This document shows positions 1 through 9,722 of a DNA stretch of 64,000 nucleotides, piece after piece (positions within the stretch are counted from its first letter, which is position 1; the number at the start of each line of letters is the position of its first letter). This DNA comes from Petaurus breviceps papuanus (lineage: Eukaryota > Chordata > Mammalia > Diprotodontia > Petauridae): positions 1,232,201 through 1,296,200 of the forward strand of contig JAMXIF010000222.1 in assembly GCA_028583685.1 (NCBI GenBank), read 5' to 3'. A program made the position numbers and the translations under genes. The notes below the pieces were generated by a model. It worked only from the letters and a program-made list of their open reading frames with translations, was not told the DNA's origin and made no database searches.

Positions 1-1
1 T

Positions 2-69
<68 letters not shown>

Positions 70-71
70 TC
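1..71. repeat. (TTTC)n microsatellite
   Basis: Uninterrupted TTTC units run from the window edge to 71 and probably continue upstream. They pass straight into the T-rich end of the antisense SINE at 72-222. The array therefore probably grew from that SINE's A-rich tail (inference). Confidence 0.97.
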
Positions 72-222
72 GTTTTTTGCTTTTTGGAGGGCAACTGGTG
101 TTAAGTGACTTATCCAAAGTCACACAGCCAGTAAGTGTGTCAAATGTCTGAGGACAGATTTGAACTCAGGTCCTCCTGACTCCAGGGACAGTGTTCTATT
201 CACTGTGCCACCTAGCAGCTCC
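72..222 (-). mobile_element. MAR1-like tRNA-derived SINE, antisense
   Basis: Read on the minus strand it has the usual order: GGAGCTGCTAGGTGGCACAG head, B-box-like GTTCAAATC region, GTGTGACTTTGG core and an A-rich tail. Non-coding retroposon made by L1/RTE machinery. Close to the marsupial MAR1/CORE-SINE form as remembered; exact subfamily not determined. Confidence 0.8.
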
Positions 223-2056
223 TCCATTCTAATTTTTAAGGAATTTGTTTTCTTCAGTTTGCTTTTGGACCTCTTTTTCATTTGGCCAGTTCTGATATTT
301 AAGGCATTCTTTTCCTCATTGGCTTTTTAGACCTGTTTTGTCATTTAGATAGTCTCTTTTTAAAAGGTATTTTCTTCACTATTTTGGGTTCTCCTTTAGC
401 AAGTTTGTTTTTCATGATTTTTTTGCATCATTCTCATTTCTCTTCCCAATTTTTCCTCTACCTCACTTATTTGGTTTTCAAGATCTTTTTTGATCTCTTC
501 CATGGCCTGTGACTAATTCATATTTTTCTCAGAGGCTTTAAATGTAGAAGCTTTGACTTTGTTGTCTTCTTCTGATTGTATGTTTTGACTTTCATTGTCA
601 CCAAAGTAAGATTATATAGTATGAGTTTCCACCCCCTCCATTGTTCAGTGATTTCTCCAGGCAATTACTTGACTTTTTAACTTGTTAATGTACAACTCTG
701 CTTCCAGTGTGGAGGTTGTACTATCCCAAGCTTTGTAGCAGCAAGCACCCCAAGCGTCCTCAGGGTTTGCAGCTACCACAAGTTCCTGGATCTGCTTTGC
801 TAAAGGAAAGCAACTCAAAATGGGTTAACAAGCTTACTTTAATCAGTCAGACATATATCGTTTACCTTGTTCAGGAGAAAAGGTCAGCACCCTGAATCTC
901 AAAGTATACAGGCATAATTATCAAGACAGAAACATCAAGTAGACAGATTTCCAAACTGTCCAACCATTACATCCATACCCAGTCAACATCTGGGTTTCCA
1001 CATTCTGGGTTTTTCAAAGCCAGGGGACTCTCAACAATGGCTTCCCAGAATTCAGATCAAATCACAGAACACTTCTCAAAGTGAGTCCCAAAACAAAGCT
1101 ACACATCAGGGCTTATATAGCCTTCTCCTGGCTCAGAGAATGTAACAACCTTATTGACCCACTGGCCAATCAAAAAGTATTTACTGAAAAACAAGCCTCC
1201 CTCCCCAGGCTTCTAGTGCACTTTAGCCTAGGGGCAGGGAAGATCTTCCAAATTTGCATTCCCATTACAAGCTTCAGTGCTTTTGTGCAACTGTTTGCAG
1301 AGATACTTCGAGGGACTTGTAAATTGTTGCTTCTACCAAGGTGGTATGATCTCAAGAGAGGCATTTACTCCTCTCCCAGTCTGTGTTCTGGGCTCTGAGT
1401 GACCATCTGCACTCTTTTCTGCCTTGGAACTGTGAGGAGCATTCCTGTCCACCACTACCACGAGTTCTGCCACACTGGTGCTTCTCTTTGCCCCAGGACT
1501 AACACTCAGGACAGCAATTCAGATCAAAGCATAAACAAAGCAGGAGAATTCTGTCTCAAGCACCAGCAAATAGATCCCTGAAACTCCACTCTGATCAGTC
1601 ACTCTATCCCCTCACTTTCTGTGGGCCAAGAGCTCTGGAAGCTATCACCATCGCTGCCCCAGGGCTGGGGCCAGACCATGGTTCTCTCTCACCCAGAGCT
1701 GACAGACCTTTCTTACTGACCTTCCAAGATGTCTTTTGTATTTGTGGGTTGAGAAGTCTGGGAACCACCACAGCTGCCAGTGACTAAGTTCCCTGAGACC
1801 TGCTCCAGATTTTCTGGGGCCCAGTCTATGCTGGGGGATTTGGCACTGCACTGTGCTCCTCTCTCAGACTGGTGCAAGACCTCTCCTGTTGAGCTTTTAG
1901 GTTGTCCTGGGGTAGAAATTTGTTTTAGTCTATCATTTTGTGGGTTCTACTGCTCTAGGATTTGTTTAGTGCCATTTTTACAGGTATTTGGAGAGGTTTG
2001 GGGGGAGATCTCAAGGAAGTTCCTGCTTTCCTCCTCCCTCTTGGCCCTGTCTTGAC
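223..2056 (-). mobile_element. L1 5' part (ORF1 start + 5'UTR), antisense, split by an LTR
   Basis: 223-690 matches the antisense of the marsupial L1 ORF1 coiled-coil region as remembered (for example the run at 495-515 reading CTCTTCCATGGCCTG). 1275-2056 matches antisense L1 5'UTR, ending near CCTCTTGGCCCTGTC, the expected 5' terminus. The segment at 734-1269 is a solo LTR that splits the 5'UTR. ORF2 and the 3' end are absent here. No intact ORF1 frame remains. It is a dead copy with only its 5' end preserved, the reverse of normal 5' truncation. Confidence 0.72.
734..1269 (-). mobile_element. Solo LTR of an endogenous retrovirus-like element
   Basis: 536-bp element with TG...CA ends (TGTA/TACA termini) flanked by a 5-bp direct repeat AGCTT (729-733 and 1270-1274), sitting cleanly inside L1 5'UTR sequence. 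On the minus strand it reads TGTAATGG, an octamer-like ATTTGCAT, an inverted CCAAT box, TATATAAG (1112-1119) and an ATTAAA-type polyadenylation signal (838-843), in promoter-to-end order. No internal genes. It is a fossil left by LTR-LTR recombination and is younger than the L1 copy it interrupts. It is the same family as 52899-53520. Family name not known to me. Confidence 0.8.
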
Positions 2057-2289
2057 TTCAGCTTTTCATATTACAAAAGTCTGTAATAAATCCTATTTGT
2101 TAATTTCAAAACTATTCTTACCCAGACTTCTAACCTTTCTTCTGTTTTCCTCTATGAATATTGAAATGTGGTTTAAAAGCTGCCATTTTTGTTATCATTA
2201 TCCATTTCTACATGTCTCCCTTCCAGTTCCCATCTCAGCTGACAAAGAATATGAAAGAAAAAGACATGTTTAACAAATAGGCTTATAAA

Positions 2290-2612
2290 CAACACAAATC
2301 AAAATCAAATAAATATAGTCAAGGGAAAAAAAATCTACACAGTGACCATGTTCAAAAATATGTCTGCACCTGGAGTCTGACACTAATCTTTCAAGAGTGG
2401 GTACCATTCTTCATCATAGGTTTGCTACAAACAAAGTTGATCATTACTTTGATCAGAATTCTTATCTTTTCCAAAGTTGTTTTTTTCACTTTACTATCTT
2501 TGAATATGTTGTTGGCCCCATTCTCCTCACTTCCCACTGCATGATTTCATCGTACCGCTGAAATTGCCTCTTCTGACTTTCTGCAATAATATTCCATTAC
2601 CTTCATATACCA
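2290..2612 (-). mobile_element. L1 3'UTR/ORF2 end fragment, antisense
   Basis: The stretch from the TGTCTGCACCTGGAGT motif through TTTCCAAAGTTG to AATATTCCATTACCTTCATA is the antisense of the L1 3' end as it recurs elsewhere in the window (for example 23640-23875). Highly decayed. It may extend left towards 2090. Confidence 0.5.
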
Positions 2613-2690
2613 AGTCAATTCAAGTCAACACACATTTATGAAGTGCTTACTATAAATTAGGCACTATGCTTAGAAAAAAGGAGAGAGACC
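2613..2690 (-). mobile_element. L2 3'-end fragment, antisense
   Basis: CACATTTATGAAGTGCTTACTATAAATTAGGCACTATGC-like sequence (split here for reading) is the antisense of the L2 3' terminus (GGCACATAGTAGGCGCTCAATAAATG in sense form). Short relic. Confidence 0.65.
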
Positions 2691-3112
2691 AACATTTGTC
2701 TAGAAATAACTAAGCCTCCGTAGGATTAGACATTAGCGTTCTTAACACGGCCATCCTTATCCTCGTTCATTTCTCTGTTGAATTAGCTATATTTCTTCAT
2801 GCCATTTTGTATGTGTGTGTTTGTGTGATGAGGCTCAGTACTCACCCTCAAAAGTTAAGGTGTATGAGCAAAATATAGGGGAAAGGGAAAGGTGCATAAT
2901 AACTCATTTTTACCTGAAATCAATAAATAATGTTTGAACATCTGTATGTATTTGCAGATTGTAGAGGAGAAATACCACAAACTCAATGAGTCCTCTTTTT
3001 CTCCTTTCTACACTTATGCATGCCTCCTTTTATCATCTCTTATCTTTTGCCTCCTTAAACCCTCAGAACAGAACCAGACATACCCAGGACCTCTGGCTGT
3101 CTCATTCCACTG
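2691..3112. other. No recognisable feature
   Basis: AT-rich sequence with short TG runs near 2810-2830. I see no gene or repeat that I can name. Confidence 0.4.
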
Positions 3113-3300
3113 TGTGTATGTATGTATGTATGTATGTATGTATGTATGTATATATATATGTATACACACATATATGCATAATAGACATATATAATGTATA
3201 TTCCCACATATCTATTTAAATGACATGCATATGCACATACTGTTCAGGTATACACACATATATGTGTAGGAACATATACACATATGTATATTACACATAT
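3113..3300. repeat. (GTAT)n / (TA)(CA) microsatellite
   Basis: GTAT units at 3115-3150 grade into TATA and CACATATA blocks as far as 3300. The open frames across it encode YVCMYVCMYV-type repeats and are not genes. Confidence 0.95.
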
Positions 3301-3304
3301 ATTC

Positions 3305-3343
3305 CAAGTTCAGCACTCTATCCACTGAGCTGCCTAGCTGCTT
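3305..3343 (-). mobile_element. SINE head fragment, antisense
   Basis: CAGCACTCTATCCACTGAGC followed by TGCCTAGCTGC is the antisense head of a MAR1/MIR-type SINE. Only the head survives, at the edge of a microsatellite. Confidence 0.6.
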
Positions 3344-3354
3344 GTGATCCTCTG

Positions 3355-3600
3355 GTCTTCTTTACTATTTTTTGTTCATAATACTGTCCTGAGAATCCTA
3401 TGTGATTTGGTCCCAATCTCTAATACTTACAAACTGTGTGATTCTGAAGCATCCTCTTAGAAACTCATTTAAATTTCTGTAAAATGGGGAAAACACATCA
3501 TGTACCTCACACCGTTGTTACAAGGAGCAAAAGAGATGTCATAAGTAATATGTCTTCTATGGAAGTTTTATCCAAATATCCGCTATTACTATTGTCATTG
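3355..3600 (+). mobile_element. MIR-type SINE
   Basis: Contains the decayed MIR core and right half: ACTTACAAACTGTGTGATT, then AAATTTCTGTAAAATGGGG and CCTCACACCGTTGTTACAAG. An old CORE-SINE relic that trails into TTATTA-rich sequence. Confidence 0.65.
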
Positions 3601-3879
3601 CTATTATTATCATTACTGTTTTTACTATTATTCTCAGGATACTTTTACACTTACAAGCACAGCCTTGCTGACATCCTTAATGTGGTTCATGGTGACCTTA
3701 CAGTAAGGGCATAATATCATAGGGATATAGTAACTCAGTAGGCAGCATCCTCTAACAAGGTGACCAGCCTTATGATGCTGCCACAAAATGTTTTGATTTG
3801 TTGGGGAACCATGTAACATTTCTTATATTATAAAGAAAACACATTGTTTGGGACAATGCACATCATTAGATTGGCATCT
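3601..3879. other. No recognisable feature
   Basis: ATT/TTA-rich stretch (3580-3640) followed by unique sequence. No gene is supported. Confidence 0.35.
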
Positions 3880-3990
3880 AAACAGAACTCAGATATCACT
3901 TAGTCTTCCCTTCCTATTTTTCATAGGAAGAATTTAAGGCCCAGAGGGTATGAGTAAACATAAGGCAGCAGAGTGAGTTAATGGATAATG
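3880..3990 (+). mobile_element. MIR/MIR3-type fragment
   Basis: Weak match to the therian 'deducted dinucleotide plus AGGCCCAGAGGG' right arm (3938-3955). Flanks decayed. Confidence 0.4.
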
Positions 3991-4019
3991 TAGGGAGAGA
4001 AAATGAAGCTCCTAATGCC

Positions 4020-4050
4020 CAGCTCCTCCTCCTCCTCCTTCTTCTTCATC
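4020..4050. repeat. (CTC/CTT)n short tract
   Basis: CTCCTCCTCCTCCTCCTTCTTCTTC-type triplet run. Simple sequence. Confidence 0.8.
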
Positions 4051-4459
4051 ATTACATGAGTTTACATGAGCCGTTTTCAAAGTTTAATGATTGTTGGAGA
4101 GATTAATTTCAAAGTCTTTCAGTGAAAATGCTACATCACCACTCTGAAAGTTCTGAAAAACTTATAGCAATTGTCCCAGTACCAACTCCAAAATCCCAGG
4201 TTTTCCTGAGGACCAACAAAGCTCAGAATTACATTCACTGCTCAGGTGAAAGACACTATTTAGTTAGCCCAACAAACTAGCACAAAATTAGGTCTATTAC
4301 ATATGGGTAAGAGCTTTGAAAGGATTATGATAAAATTCCCAATCACAGAGAGCATGCTTTGCTTGTCTAAGAGGAAGGATGGCACTTGTGAACAGCCCAG
4401 GAGTGGGAAAGGCTTCTCCCAATGGGGAGGATACCCCAAATAATGGAGTTGATCAGGTC
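4051..4459. other. No recognisable feature
   Basis: Unique-looking AT-rich sequence. The 74-codon minus frame at 4260-4484 has no recognisable domain. Confidence 0.35.
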
Positions 4460-4665
4460 TGACCATAAAGTCAACATGGTACAATGGAGACTGTACTGGG
4501 TTTGGAGTAATTCAATTCCCACTTATAATTGTCTGGTGACCTTGGGCAAATCAGCAAACTCCATGGGTCCCCACATCCTCATCTTCCAAATGATGAGACT
4601 GAAATTAATGGCTGCTGAGGTCATTTCCAGCTCCAGTTCTATGATACTAACAAAGTTCAAGTTGA
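4460..4665 (+). mobile_element. MIR/THER1-type SINE, near complete
   Basis: Has, in order, a head (ACAATGGAGACTGTACTGGG), core (GTCTGGTGACCTTGGGCAAA), CTCATCTTCCAAATGATGAG and the tail GAGGTCATTTCCAGCTCCAG...TTCTATGATACT, which I associate with the marsupial MIR/THER1 3' end. Old but well ordered. Confidence 0.75.
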
Positions 4666-5189
4666 GGTCCTAACAACAATGGCACCAGCAATAATTGACA
4701 CCAAGGTCAGCATATTAAAGGGAGGGAAGCCAGTCTATCTTAGGGAAATATTCAATTAGACAAAAATTTTGGACTGTTTTATTTCTGCCAAATATAATGT
4801 CCAGAAATGAGTTAAATCAGGATTTTCTAGTAGAATTATTTGGGAAAGTTACTTCAAAGAACACATAGTTATTTGTAGTTAGGATTATGCATTTGAAAAT
4901 TCTCTTTAAATCCTTAAAAAGCCAGTTTTCATATTTAGGTTAAATGCCTTTTATTTCCCAATGATGTTTTGTGAGCTTTCACTTTAATTAACTCCAGGAT
5001 TATGAAGTCACATATGGATTTTGAACTTGAAAAGACAAGTTTAAACCCTACAATACAGCTCATTCATTGGGTAGATGAGATTGAGTAACAGCAGATAAGT
5101 TACTTGCCTAAATTTACATATGACCCAAGTGAAAGGGATGAACTCTCTGAGGCCTCTGAACCTCAATTCAACTCTCTGACATAGGACAG
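4666..5189. other. No recognisable feature
   Basis: AT-rich, repeat-poor by eye. No supported gene. Confidence 0.35.
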
Positions 5190-5262
5190 CCTGGGAGACA
5201 GGAAGGCTTGGGTTTGACACATATACTAGCTGTGTGATGTGAGTTAAATGATTTCATAGCAT
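5190..5262 (+). mobile_element. MIR fragment
   Basis: GGGTTTGACACATATACTAGCTGTGTGATG-like core (positions 5209-5240) is the MIR centre. Both ends lost. Confidence 0.5.
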
Positions 5263-5439
5263 AATATCCCAGGCAATTTTCGAAGACTCTAAGTTGCAGC
5301 AGTTGCCCAAGTGCGGTAGAAGGAAATCTCATGAAAAGGAAAAGACTTCCTACATGGATGGCATTGCATATCTAGACCAATGTTTCACAAATTTTAAACT
5401 AGTGGAGTCTCAAATGGAGTTTCACTTTAAAGATGAAGA

Positions 5440-5985
5440 ATCCAATCAATAAATCAGTCAGCAAGCATTTATTAAACACTTACTGTATGCCAAGAATTTT
5501 GTTAAGCACTGAAGAAACGAAAAAAGGGAAAAAAAGTCCCTATGATCAAGAAGATTACAATATGATGATAGAAACAATATGCAAAGAGCTAATTACATGC
5601 ATGATATAAGTGAAAGTTAATCCCAGGCGGATGGTACTGGCAGCAAGAGAGAACAGAAAAGTCCTTTTTTAGAATATGGGATTCAAGGAGAATGTTCAAG
5701 GAAGTGAGGGAAACCAGGTGCTGAAAATGAGGAAGGGGAGCATTCCAAGCATGGGCGATAGCCAGTGACAAGTCATGGGTTCGGAGATGAGTCTAGGATG
5801 ACAAAGTTTGAAGATCAATTTCACTGGATCGTAGAATATACAGAGAAGAGGCCGTGCAGGACTTCAGAAGCCAAAATTAGAAAGAAAAGTTGGATTTTTT
5901 TTGGGGGGGAGAGAAGGTAATAGGTTTGCTTTTGGATATGTTCAGTCTGAGATGCCTAGAAGACATCTGGTGCAACATAGAGAAG
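5440..5985 (-). mobile_element. L2 3' region, antisense
   Basis: Starts with the antisense L2 terminus (AAGCATTTATTAAACACTTA, TGTATGCCAAGAATTTTGTT). It continues through GAGCATTCCAAGCATGGGCG and GGATATGTTCAGTCTGAGAT, parts of antisense L2 ORF2. About 540 bp, decayed, with internal losses. CR1-clade LINE relic. Confidence 0.75.
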
Positions 5986-6019
5986 AAATGACTTGTCCGC
6001 TGACTCCAAATCCAGCATT

Positions 6020-6188
6020 CTTTTTGCTGCATCACGGCAATATTATCCGTTTTCTCTAGATGAAGGAACTGATGTTCTGAGGGTGGCAGTAATATCCAGT
6101 GTCATGTAGTTGAGAAGTCAGTAGAGCCAGGATTAGATCAGGGTCATCTGACCTGATACCTAGAACTCTGCTTCCTATGCTCCTTGGC
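6020..6188 (-). mobile_element. MIR fragment, antisense
   Basis: AAGGAACTGATGTTCTGAGG, AGTGTCATGTAGTTGAGAAG and AGAGCCAGGATTAGATCAGG follow the antisense MIR order (GAAACTGAG, GTCACACAGC, GAGCCAGGATT). Degraded. Confidence 0.5.
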
Positions 6189-6249
6189 TGGCTCTATTCA
6201 GAAACACTGGGCACTGTTGAGGCCTCCTACCCACAACCTCCTCTTTTCC

Positions 6250-6788
6250 ACTTGTGAGGAAGGCAGCAGGAGCTTCTTGGAGCAAAAAACATAGCTCACA
6301 CCATGCCATTGGCTGAAAGTAACTGGAAAATTCTGTCGTTTTTTAAATATGACTGTAAGAGAAAATGTTAGACATTTTTAATAAGAATGAATCGAAGAGA
6401 ATTTATAACCCGTATTATCCAGCAATTGACTGGCTGTGCTTTATTTGCAAAAGAAATTGAATATATCAAGTTAAATAAAAACAGTCTATTCTCCTGCTTC
6501 TGGTAGAATGGGGTCCTGGTTAGCTTGTAAGGGGAAAAAAATGGGTCTAATAGCATCATTAACCTTGGAAGCCTGCAATGTAAAACTTAGTTAGATGGTG
6601 TAATCTCTGGCTCTCCTTGCAAATGTCCTCCTCAAACTAAAGCAATTTGCACAAAATCAAGGCTTCTGTGTACAATTGTGGTTCACTGCTCAAGACCCTT
6701 AAAGCATTAATTAAAGCCTCTTCTGCAGGTATTTCTGGGCGTGTAAATAAACATCGCCTGAAATAGTCCAGAATGCAAGTGAAGTGGC
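6250..6788. promoter_or_regulatory. Repeat-poor block; candidate conserved non-coding element
   Basis: About 540 bp with no repeat that I recognise. It holds homeodomain-type ATTAATTAAAG (6706-6716) and a perfect forkhead-type TGTAAATAAACA at 6742-6753, and it is unlike the repeat-filled flanks. Regulatory function is inference only. It could equally be unique neutral DNA. Confidence 0.25.
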
Positions 6789-6789
6789 T

Positions 6790-6840
6790 TGTGTGTGTAA
6801 GCGTGTGTGTGTGTGCGTGTGTGTGTGCATGTGTGTAGGG
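6790..6840. repeat. (GT)n microsatellite
   Basis: GTGTGTGT runs with GC interruptions. Minus-strand reading gives HAHTHAHTHT-type frames only. Confidence 0.93.
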
Positions 6841-7370
6841 GAGGTGTGATCTGAAGTCATAAATCCTGACTTTGACACCCACATTTGATTTTTTTGAACC
6901 TGTACAACCTCATAGGTGTCCCTTCTCTCTGTATCTCATCTTTTTTTGTCTGTAAAGTGACATATTTGGAGTTCATATTTGGATAATGTAAACATCTTCT
7001 TAATTTAGTTCCGTCTCCCCCAAGGATCTGAAAGGTGAGAGCCAGCAGAGTGACTATCTAGCAGCTGTAAGGAAAGATGCCATATTCAAGGTAATTTGGG
7101 GAAAAGGGGACAACAGAGTCTCCAGAAACTGAGGGTAAAAGGTTACTTGAGATGGAAGAGTGAATTTTTTTAAACTTCTTTTCAATTATGCCTTAAAAAC
7201 TCAGCACCTCATTTTAAAATAGAGAAAATAGAGTGAAAATTATATATCTAACTGTACAGCTCTCTTGTTTAACTGTATATTAAATTTAATATGGTGGTTA
7301 AAAAGGTGTGTTTTTTGTGTTTCCTTCTGAAATTCATCCTGCTTTCTTATACGCATTATAAAATTATTTC
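6841..7370. other. No recognisable feature
   Basis: AT-rich sequence. No gene or nameable repeat. Confidence 0.35.
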
Positions 7371-7379
7371 ATGAATGGC

Positions 7380-7738
7380 CTTTTCTTTTCCTCCCTACCT
7401 TTTTCATTCCTCCTTTCCTTCTTTCCTTCCTTTCTTTGTTCCTGCCTCCTTTCATTCTTCCTTCTTTTCATTCTTCTTTCCTTAATAACTTCTTTTCTTT
7501 TTTCCTTCCTTGTTTCTCTCTCCTGTTTTCTCCTGTCTTCTTCTCCTCTCTTCTCCTCCCCTTTCCTCTCTCCCCTCTTTTCTCCTCTCCTCCCCTCTCT
7601 TCTCCTCTCTTCTCCTTCCCTCTCCTCTCCTGTCCTCTCCCTCTTCCTTCCTCATTCCCCTCCTTCCTCCCTCTCTCTCTGCCTCCCTCCCTCCCTTTTC
7701 TTTCTTCCTCCCTCCCCTCCTTCCTTCCTTCTTTCTCT
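7380..7738. repeat. Long polypyrimidine (TTCC/TCTC) tract
   Basis: About 360 bp of almost pure C/T on the plus strand. It grades from CTTTCCTTCC to TCTCCTCTCC blocks and back to CCTTCCTTCT. It explains the overlapping Ser/Leu/Phe-rich frames at 7371-7821. Such tracts can form triplex (H-) DNA. Confidence 0.96.
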
Positions 7739-7949
7739 ATGATGCTCTACAATATATCCATCCTACCCAGAAATCAAACTACAGAATTTTAGAAGTGGTG
7801 AGGACCTCAGCTGCTTTCTAGTATAGATCATACCTAATAGTAAACTCAACTCTAGCTTGCCAGATTAATGGTCTCCCAGCTTCTGCCTGACAACTTCAAT
7901 GAGCTGAACCGACCTTCAACATCTTACCTCGTAATGAAAAAAAATTTAG

Positions 7950-8284
7950 TCACAAGATCAGCATGTTGGCCATGCCTAAAAAAATCTATGTCTCATTCTG
8001 CCCCTCAATTCTTTTTCCAACCAGTGGGAAGAAGCTTCATTGTCATTCTTCTGGTGTGTTTATTTGATGAAGTAACCAGGGTCCTGAAGTCTTTCCAAGT
8101 TGTTTTCCTAGACACTGTTTTAGTCATTATAAAAATTATTTTGCTATTTTTAAAATTTCTCTTAGAATTGGTTAATATATTTTCCTGATTTGTAGCAAAT
8201 CTCCCCTTTATCACTTCTTTTAGGGCAATTATATTCCGTTTATCTGTGATCAGTTATTCATATGTTTTTGTAGTTGCTGGGTAA
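7950..8284 (-). mobile_element. L1 3'UTR/ORF2 end, antisense (left piece)
   Basis: GTCCTGAAGTCTTTCCAAGT then TTATAAAAATTATTTTGCT follows the antisense L1 3' end pattern. It breaks off just before the position where 8609-8690 resumes the same L1. Confidence 0.5.
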
Positions 8285-8608
8285 CTCTGATGCCTGGAAT
8301 GCTTTCCCTCATCCCGTTAAACCTCTTAGATTTTCTGGCTCCCTTGAAGACTCAACTCCTCAAATTCTAAAGTCAGCATGAGGCCTTCTCAGTCTCCCTC
8401 CCACCACACCCACTACTTGTACTTTCTCTCGGAGTTTACTTTTCACCTACTCTCTCTTTCTCTCTATCTTTTGTGTACCTAATTATATTCATATTGTATT
8501 GTACATTTGGATGTGACCTCCTTGCAGGTCTTTTATTGTATCCCACTGCTTAGCACACTGCCTAGCATAGAGCAGGTGCTTAATAAATGTTTTTTTTGAC
8601 TGAATAAC
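8285..8608 (+). mobile_element. L2 3' end, sense
   Basis: TGCCTGGAATGCTTTCCCTC, then TCCCTTGAAGACTCAACTCC, GTATTGTACATTTGG, and the terminus CATAGAGCAGGTGCTTAATAAATG are the standard L2 3' end. It appears to lie inside the antisense L1. Confidence 0.85.
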
Positions 8609-8695
8609 TGATGGACATCCACTTTGTTTCAGTTCTTTGCTACAAGAAATGCTGCTATAAACATTTCCCTCCACGTAAGTCTTTTCCTTCTTTGT
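8609..8695 (-). mobile_element. L1 ORF2 end, antisense (right piece)
   Basis: TGATGGACATCCACTTTGTT then GCTGCTATAAACATTTCCCT is the antisense of the L1 codons encoding the IFIAALF...RGCPSIG-type block. It continues 7950-8284. Confidence 0.6.
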
Positions 8696-9396
8696 AAAGT
8701 TATTGACTTTCTCAGTCTCTACACTAGATCTCTTATTGCAGTCCAAGACCATGTTACTTCTGTTGTGGTGCTAAATTTAAGAAAAAGAACATTTTAGTCC
8801 AGGTGTAAAGAAAAGAAAACAAGTCTTGAATGCAAAATGTTTATTACTCTTCCTGACGGTCAAAAGCAGTACCTTTTCTTGGTCTTGGTTATATAATCAT
8901 TCCCAGCTTTCTTACTTCTTTCAATTCTTTCATAAACACAAATGTCTGTCTGTACTTTGTTGAGATAGAATCAAAGTTGGGTCCCAGAGATAGCATCCTT
9001 TTGTATTTCCCATTTCTCCTTATTAAACCTGAAAGCTGATGGCTTCACAGTCAGGAAGAGGAGGTGCACCCTGCAGAGTCTATGAGAGTGCTGATGAATG
9101 GGTTCTCCTTCCTTTATGACAATGGTGGCTGGCTTTCTGTAGCTGTCACTTCATAACATGTTATCCCAAACATCTATAACAAAGTCTCAATGAATGAAAA
9201 CTTATCTGCAATAAACGACTGCCCCAGAGGACTAGGGGCCACATTTGGAATTGAGGAAGTTAACTTTTGATTCTTTTTCATGTATAGAGATGAAACCTGG
9301 GAAAAGCTGTTAGGAGAATCCCAGTAAAGAGCTCTGGTGATGAGGGTCTGAACAAGGACTTTAGCTGAGGGACTGAAAAGGAGGACTCAGTTTTGT
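8696..9396. other. No recognisable feature
   Basis: 700 bp of mostly unique AT-rich sequence. No frame with a recognisable domain, and no splice-bounded exon that I can defend. Confidence 0.35.
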
Positions 9397-9414
9397 AAGA
9401 TAATAGCAAAGCAA
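9397..9414. repeat. Left target-site duplication of dimeric SINE
   Basis: AAGATAATAGCAAAGCAA, identical to 9705-9722. Confidence 0.95.
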
Positions 9415-9704
9415 GGGGCGGCCAGGTAGCACAGCAAGTAAGAGCACCGGCTCCAGTGTTGAGAAGACCTGGAGATCGAATCCCAGGCTCAGACACTTAG
9501 CACCCACCCAGAAACACCTGGCCTTGTAACCTTGAGCAAGTTACTTAACCCCAATTGCTTAGGGGTGGCCAGGTGGCTCGGTGCCGGCTCCAGTGTTGGG
9601 ACGACCTGGAGATCGAATCCCAGGCTCAGACACTCAGCACCACACCCAGAAATAACGGGCCATGTAACCTTGAGCAAGTTACTTAACCCCGATTGCTTAA
9701 AAAA
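9415..9704 (+). mobile_element. Dimeric tRNA-type SINE
   Basis: Two head-to-tail monomers, 9415-9561 and 9562-9704, each starting GGGG(C/T)GGCCAGGT and carrying GATCGAATCCCAGGCTCAGA (B-box region) and CAAGTTACTTAACCCC. The second has lost about 16 bases of the head. One 18-bp perfect duplication brackets the pair, with none between them. It therefore inserted as one dimeric RNA rather than as two events. Near-perfect duplication implies youth. Confidence 0.92.
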
Positions 9705-9722
9705 AAGATAATAGCAAAGCAA
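9705..9722. repeat. Right target-site duplication of dimeric SINE
   Basis: AAGATAATAGCAAAGCAA follows the A-rich end of the second monomer. Confidence 0.95.

Noticed and set aside
7371-7821. Three overlapping plus frames of 103-123 codons
   Set aside because: All lie in the polypyrimidine tract and read as Ser/Leu/Phe/Pro homopolymer. Frame openness is a consequence of composition.
9415-9704. tRNA gene candidates in SINE heads (also 14452, 23221, 38244, 62596)
   Set aside because: A- and B-box-like motifs belong to tRNA-derived SINEs. No cloverleaf with paired acceptor stem was seen.
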